DNA of 16,137 nt from Oscillospiraceae bacterium (GTDB lineage: Bacteria; Bacillota; Clostridia; Oscillospirales; Oscillospiraceae), in NCBI GenBank assembly GCA_020025295.1, contig JAHHSJ010000045.1:1-16137 (forward strand), in the 5' to 3' direction. Of this stretch, positions 14,656 to 16,137 are shown piece after piece. Every line of letters begins with the position of its first letter. Position 1 is the stretch's first letter. Made by a program: the position numbers and the translations under genes. The notes beneath the pieces are model-generated. The model saw only the letters and a program-made list of their open reading frames with translations. It ran no database searches and was not told where the DNA came from.

Positions 14656-14695
14656 CCGTCCAAAGACCAGCTCGGAACCGATCTCCTTTGGGCGG
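14656..14695. repeat. Nested 40-base inverted repeat beside the spoIIIA promoter
   Basis: The outer arms CCGTCCAAAG (14656-14665) and CTTTGGGCGG (14686-14695) are complementary at nine of ten positions. In a rightward transcript the tenth would be a U-G pair. In the 20-base interior lies a second dyad, TCGG-AA-CCGA (14672-14681), centred within one base of the outer one. The repeat starts 12 bases upstream of the sigma-E -35 box. Neither strand has a T-run after it, so it does not look like a terminator. A protein-binding site is possible; its function is unknown. Confidence 0.5.
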
Positions 14696-14749
14696 CTCAT
14701 GTTCATGATAATTTTTTCACAATTTATATCACTCACCCATCAATTCCTA

Positions 14750-14778
14750 TTGAAATCCGACCAAAGCTATGGTAGATT
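14750..14778 (+). promoter_or_regulatory. Candidate sigma-A promoter for the plus-strand gene pair
   Basis: TTGAAA (14750-14755), a 17-base spacer and TAGATT (14773-14778) match consensus at five and four of six positions. The start would be near 14785, leaving a leader of about 130 bases before the ATG at 14916. A separate TTGACA at 14794 has no -10 box at a proper distance. Confidence 0.4.
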
Positions 14779-14812
14779 AAGCATGGTTATTTTTGACAAA
14801 TTTACGGCGGCA

Positions 14813-14830
14813 GGCCGCTCTGTTGCGGCC
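14813..14830 (+). repeat. GC-rich hairpin in the leader of the plus-strand gene
   Basis: GGCCGC-TCTGTT-GCGGCC forms a perfect six-base all-GC stem with a six-base loop, followed by CCCC and not by a T-run. It lies within the predicted 5' leader, about 85 bases before the start codon. It could affect RNA stability or early elongation; no riboswitch class is recognised. Confidence 0.45.
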
Positions 14831-14915
14831 CCCACCAAATGAGCCAGCGACACCGGTAGAAACCCGCAATTCCCGGCCACTGACTCCCCATCCAGAACCA
14901 GCAGTGAGGTGCCAG

Positions 14916-15560
14916 ATGATGAACGAAAGATACTACAAGGTTGACAAAGACAAATTCGGACAGCTTGTAAAGAACTGGTACCGACAAAAAAAGTCTTGGA
15001 AATGGCTGAATGTCCTCTTCTGGGCTTTTATGATTCTGGGGCTCGTTCCTCTGGCGATAGGCATCCACAATGCCATGGCTCCCACCGTGCCTTCCATGGA
15101 CGCCTTTGTGCTGCTGATTACCGGCGGTGCAATTGTGTCCTTCCCGTTCTATATTTTTGCTTACGTTACCAAAAGTCAGGCCATCCGGCATGTGGGCAAG
15201 CCCTTCACCTCTATGCGGGATATTTTTCTCTATTCCAACCGCTCCGGAATTCAGTTCGGCTACCACGACCGCTACGACCGCAAATCGGCGGGCAGTGCCA
15301 TCGTGCATCAGATTGCATATGAAAACATCCACCATGTAGAGGTGGATGATACACTAAAAATGGTAAAGGTCATTGGACGAACCGAGCGTGTGGAATACTA
15401 TAACTTGTTTACAAACCGAATTGACTACAGATTCACCGATGGACAATTCGGCGATATGGCCAGCTTTTCCTTCTTCCTTGGCATTGAGGACGAAGAGTCG
15501 TTCTTTGATGAGCTGACCTCCCACGGCGTCAAAATCGAACATACATCCCTCTCCGCATAA
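14916..15560 (+). CDS. Membrane-anchored hypothetical protein with PH-like (bPH/YcxB-type) C-terminal part
   Basis: I do not recognise a named gene. The 214-residue protein has a basic, aromatic N-terminus (NERYYKVDKDKFGQLVKNWYRQKKSWKW), two membrane helices (about 28-50 and 61-84) and a soluble domain of about 130 residues. That domain has alternating beta-type segments (FLYSNRSGIQFGY, IVHQIAYENIHHVEVDD, MVKVIGRTERVEYYN) and a final acidic helix (EDEESFFDELTSHGV). This layout is like bacterial PH-like/YcxB domains next to membrane helices, but that is an inference from pattern only. The start at 14916 (or 14919, two ATGs in a row) has GAGGTG just upstream. The frame stays open back to 14793, but that part shows no protein-like composition. 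It probably forms an operon with the next gene. Confidence 0.75.
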   Translation: MMNERYYKVDKDKFGQLVKNWYRQKKSWKWLNVLFWAFMILGLVPLAIGIHNAMAPTVPSMDAFVLLITGGAIVSFPFYIFAYVTKSQAIRHVGKPFTSMRDIFLYSNRSGIQFGYHDRYDRKSAGSAIVHQIAYENIHHVEVDDTLKMVKVIGRTERVEYYNLFTNRIDYRFTDGQFGDMASFSFFLGIEDEESFFDELTSHGVKIEHTSLSA

Positions 15561-15619
15561 GATCGTTGTATCAGACTCGCAGCCGATTCTCCGGCTCGCA
15601 ATACAAACGAGGTATTTTT

Positions 15620-16129
15620 ATGGAACATACAATTACGGTTCAAAGCAAAGTCCTGATTCAGCCCTCTCTGGGGCGCCGCATCTTTATCAAAGCATTATGG
15701 GTTGCTGTGTTTTTTGTGGTGGCCTGCGCTGTACTGGGCTTCTTTCTGGAGGATTTTAATTTCCGGATTTTGATGAAAGGCGTCCTTCCCGGTGTTATTC
15801 TAAGTCGCTTCCTCTCGCTGGAAGGCAGCCGACCCCATTTCAGAAACACGTTGGTGGACCTCACCTTTGGCCCCGACACGCTGACCATTCACTATCAGTA
15901 TCAGGGCAAACGCAAAATTGAGGATGTGCTGGTTCCCTACCGTCTGTTGGATGCAGTGGAATACAACGAACAGGCCCAGTTCTACCAATTGCGTTTCATC
16001 GCACCGGTTCCCGGTGCTGTGGGCGGCAACTTCCACTTGCTCTATGTGGACGACGCCTCCTCCCCTGCATTCATCTCTGCGCTGACAAAGGCAACCGGAC
16101 TTGCAATCACCTACGCAAATGCCAATTAA
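15620..16129 (+). CDS. Membrane-anchored hypothetical protein, YcxB-like
   Basis: This 169-residue protein is not recognised by name. It has a short polar N-terminus (MEHTITVQSKVLIQPSLGRR), a strong membrane helix (about 21-43), a second moderately hydrophobic segment (about 49-63), and a soluble C-terminal domain. The domain's strands include LVDLTFGPDTLTIHYQ, KIEDVLVPYRLLDAVEYNE and FYQLRFIAPV, and a terminal helix follows (SPAFISALTKATGL). The membrane part, the DTLTI-type strand, the Y/LLDAVEY stretch and the final helix resemble YcxB-like proteins; this is a pattern judgement. The start at 15620 is chosen because GAGG lies seven bases upstream. It begins 59 bases after the previous gene, in the same direction, and the two share their overall design, so a functional pair is likely. 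The gene is complete, ending eight bases before the right edge. Confidence 0.75.
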   Translation: MEHTITVQSKVLIQPSLGRRIFIKALWVAVFFVVACAVLGFFLEDFNFRILMKGVLPGVILSRFLSLEGSRPHFRNTLVDLTFGPDTLTIHYQYQGKRKIEDVLVPYRLLDAVEYNEQAQFYQLRFIAPVPGAVGGNFHLLYVDDASSPAFISALTKATGLAITYANAN

Positions 16130-16137
16130 GGAAAAAA

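Larger units (their letters stand above)
14601..14915. other. Divergent intergenic region between spoIIIA and two membrane-protein genes
   Basis: This 315-base stretch has no convincing gene. From left to right it holds the spoIIIA sigma-E promoter, the nested inverted repeat, an AT-rich block (about 14701-14760), a candidate rightward sigma-A promoter (14750-14778), and a GC-rich hairpin (14813-14830) in the leader of the plus-strand gene. An open frame at 14545-14736 on the minus strand crosses into spoIIIAA and looks non-coding. No tRNA, efp or other expected spoIIIA neighbour lies here. Confidence 0.7.

Noticed and set aside
14545..14736. A 63-codon minus-strand frame crossing the spoIIIA promoter.
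   Set aside because: It runs through the sigma-E promoter and into spoIIIAA in another frame, with a composition unlike a real protein. An AAGGAG inside it is not followed by a sensible start.
14792..14798. TGTCAAA on the minus strand, one base from the Spo0A box TGTCGAA.
   Set aside because: It is a single imperfect seven-base match more than 140 bases upstream of the sigma-E promoter, and spoIIIA is known to be sigma-E driven. Chance is the simpler explanation.
15561..15619. Short inverted repeat (AGCCG / CGGCT) between the two plus-strand genes, considered as a terminator.
   Set aside because: The stem is only five bases and no T-run follows directly, so it would not end transcription. 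The genes remain a likely operon.
1..16137. Search for mobile elements, CRISPR arrays, defence genes, tRNA/rRNA and biosynthetic clusters.
   Set aside because: No regularly spaced repeats, transposase or integrase motifs, cloverleaf sequences or cluster enzymes were seen. Nearly all DNA is accounted for by conserved housekeeping and sporulation genes.

Overview
The window reads as a conserved chromosomal segment of a spore-forming member of the Firmicutes, class Clostridia, most likely of the Oscillospiraceae/Ruminococcaceae type. The evidence is a complete eight-gene spoIIIA sporulation operon, a Gram-positive asp23-family gene, the nusB-xseAB-ispA-dxs-tlyA-nadK-argR-recN gene order, strong AGGAGG-type ribosome binding sites and moderately high G+C. 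No prophage, insertion sequence, CRISPR array, rRNA or tRNA is visible. The taxonomic guess comes from gene order and style, not from a database match.

Layout, in the direction of transcription (right to left for most of the window). From 14591 down to 9922 lies spoIIIAA-AB-AC-AD-AE-AF-AG-AH. These genes are packed with overlaps or very short gaps and sit behind a good match to a sigma-E promoter (14616-14644). Together they encode the ATPase, membrane channel and ring proteins of the mother cell-to-forespore feeding-tube complex. Then comes a yqhY/asp23-family gene (9462-9827) with its own probable sigma-A promoter and a strong intrinsic terminator. Behind a second sigma-A promoter (9365-9393) follows a ten-gene housekeeping operon: nusB, a divergent TsaD/Kae1 paralogue, xseA, xseB, ispA, dxs, tlyA, nadK, argR and recN, which runs off the left edge. 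It joins transcription antitermination, DNA repair, isoprenoid precursor synthesis, rRNA methylation, NADP synthesis and arginine control, mostly through ATGA-type start/stop overlaps.

On the right, divergent from spoIIIA, two plus-strand genes (14916-15560 and 15620-16129) encode small membrane-anchored proteins of unknown function. Each has a soluble C-terminal part resembling bacterial PH-like/YcxB domains. The 315-base gap between them and spoIIIA holds the sigma-E promoter, a nested inverted repeat beside it, a candidate divergent sigma-A promoter and a GC-rich hairpin.

Most of the window is ordinary and well conserved. The parts worth a second look are the TsaD paralogue sitting where Bacillus subtilis has folD, the divergent membrane-protein pair, and the structured DNA in the spoIIIA intergenic region. 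I see no convincing new multi-gene system.
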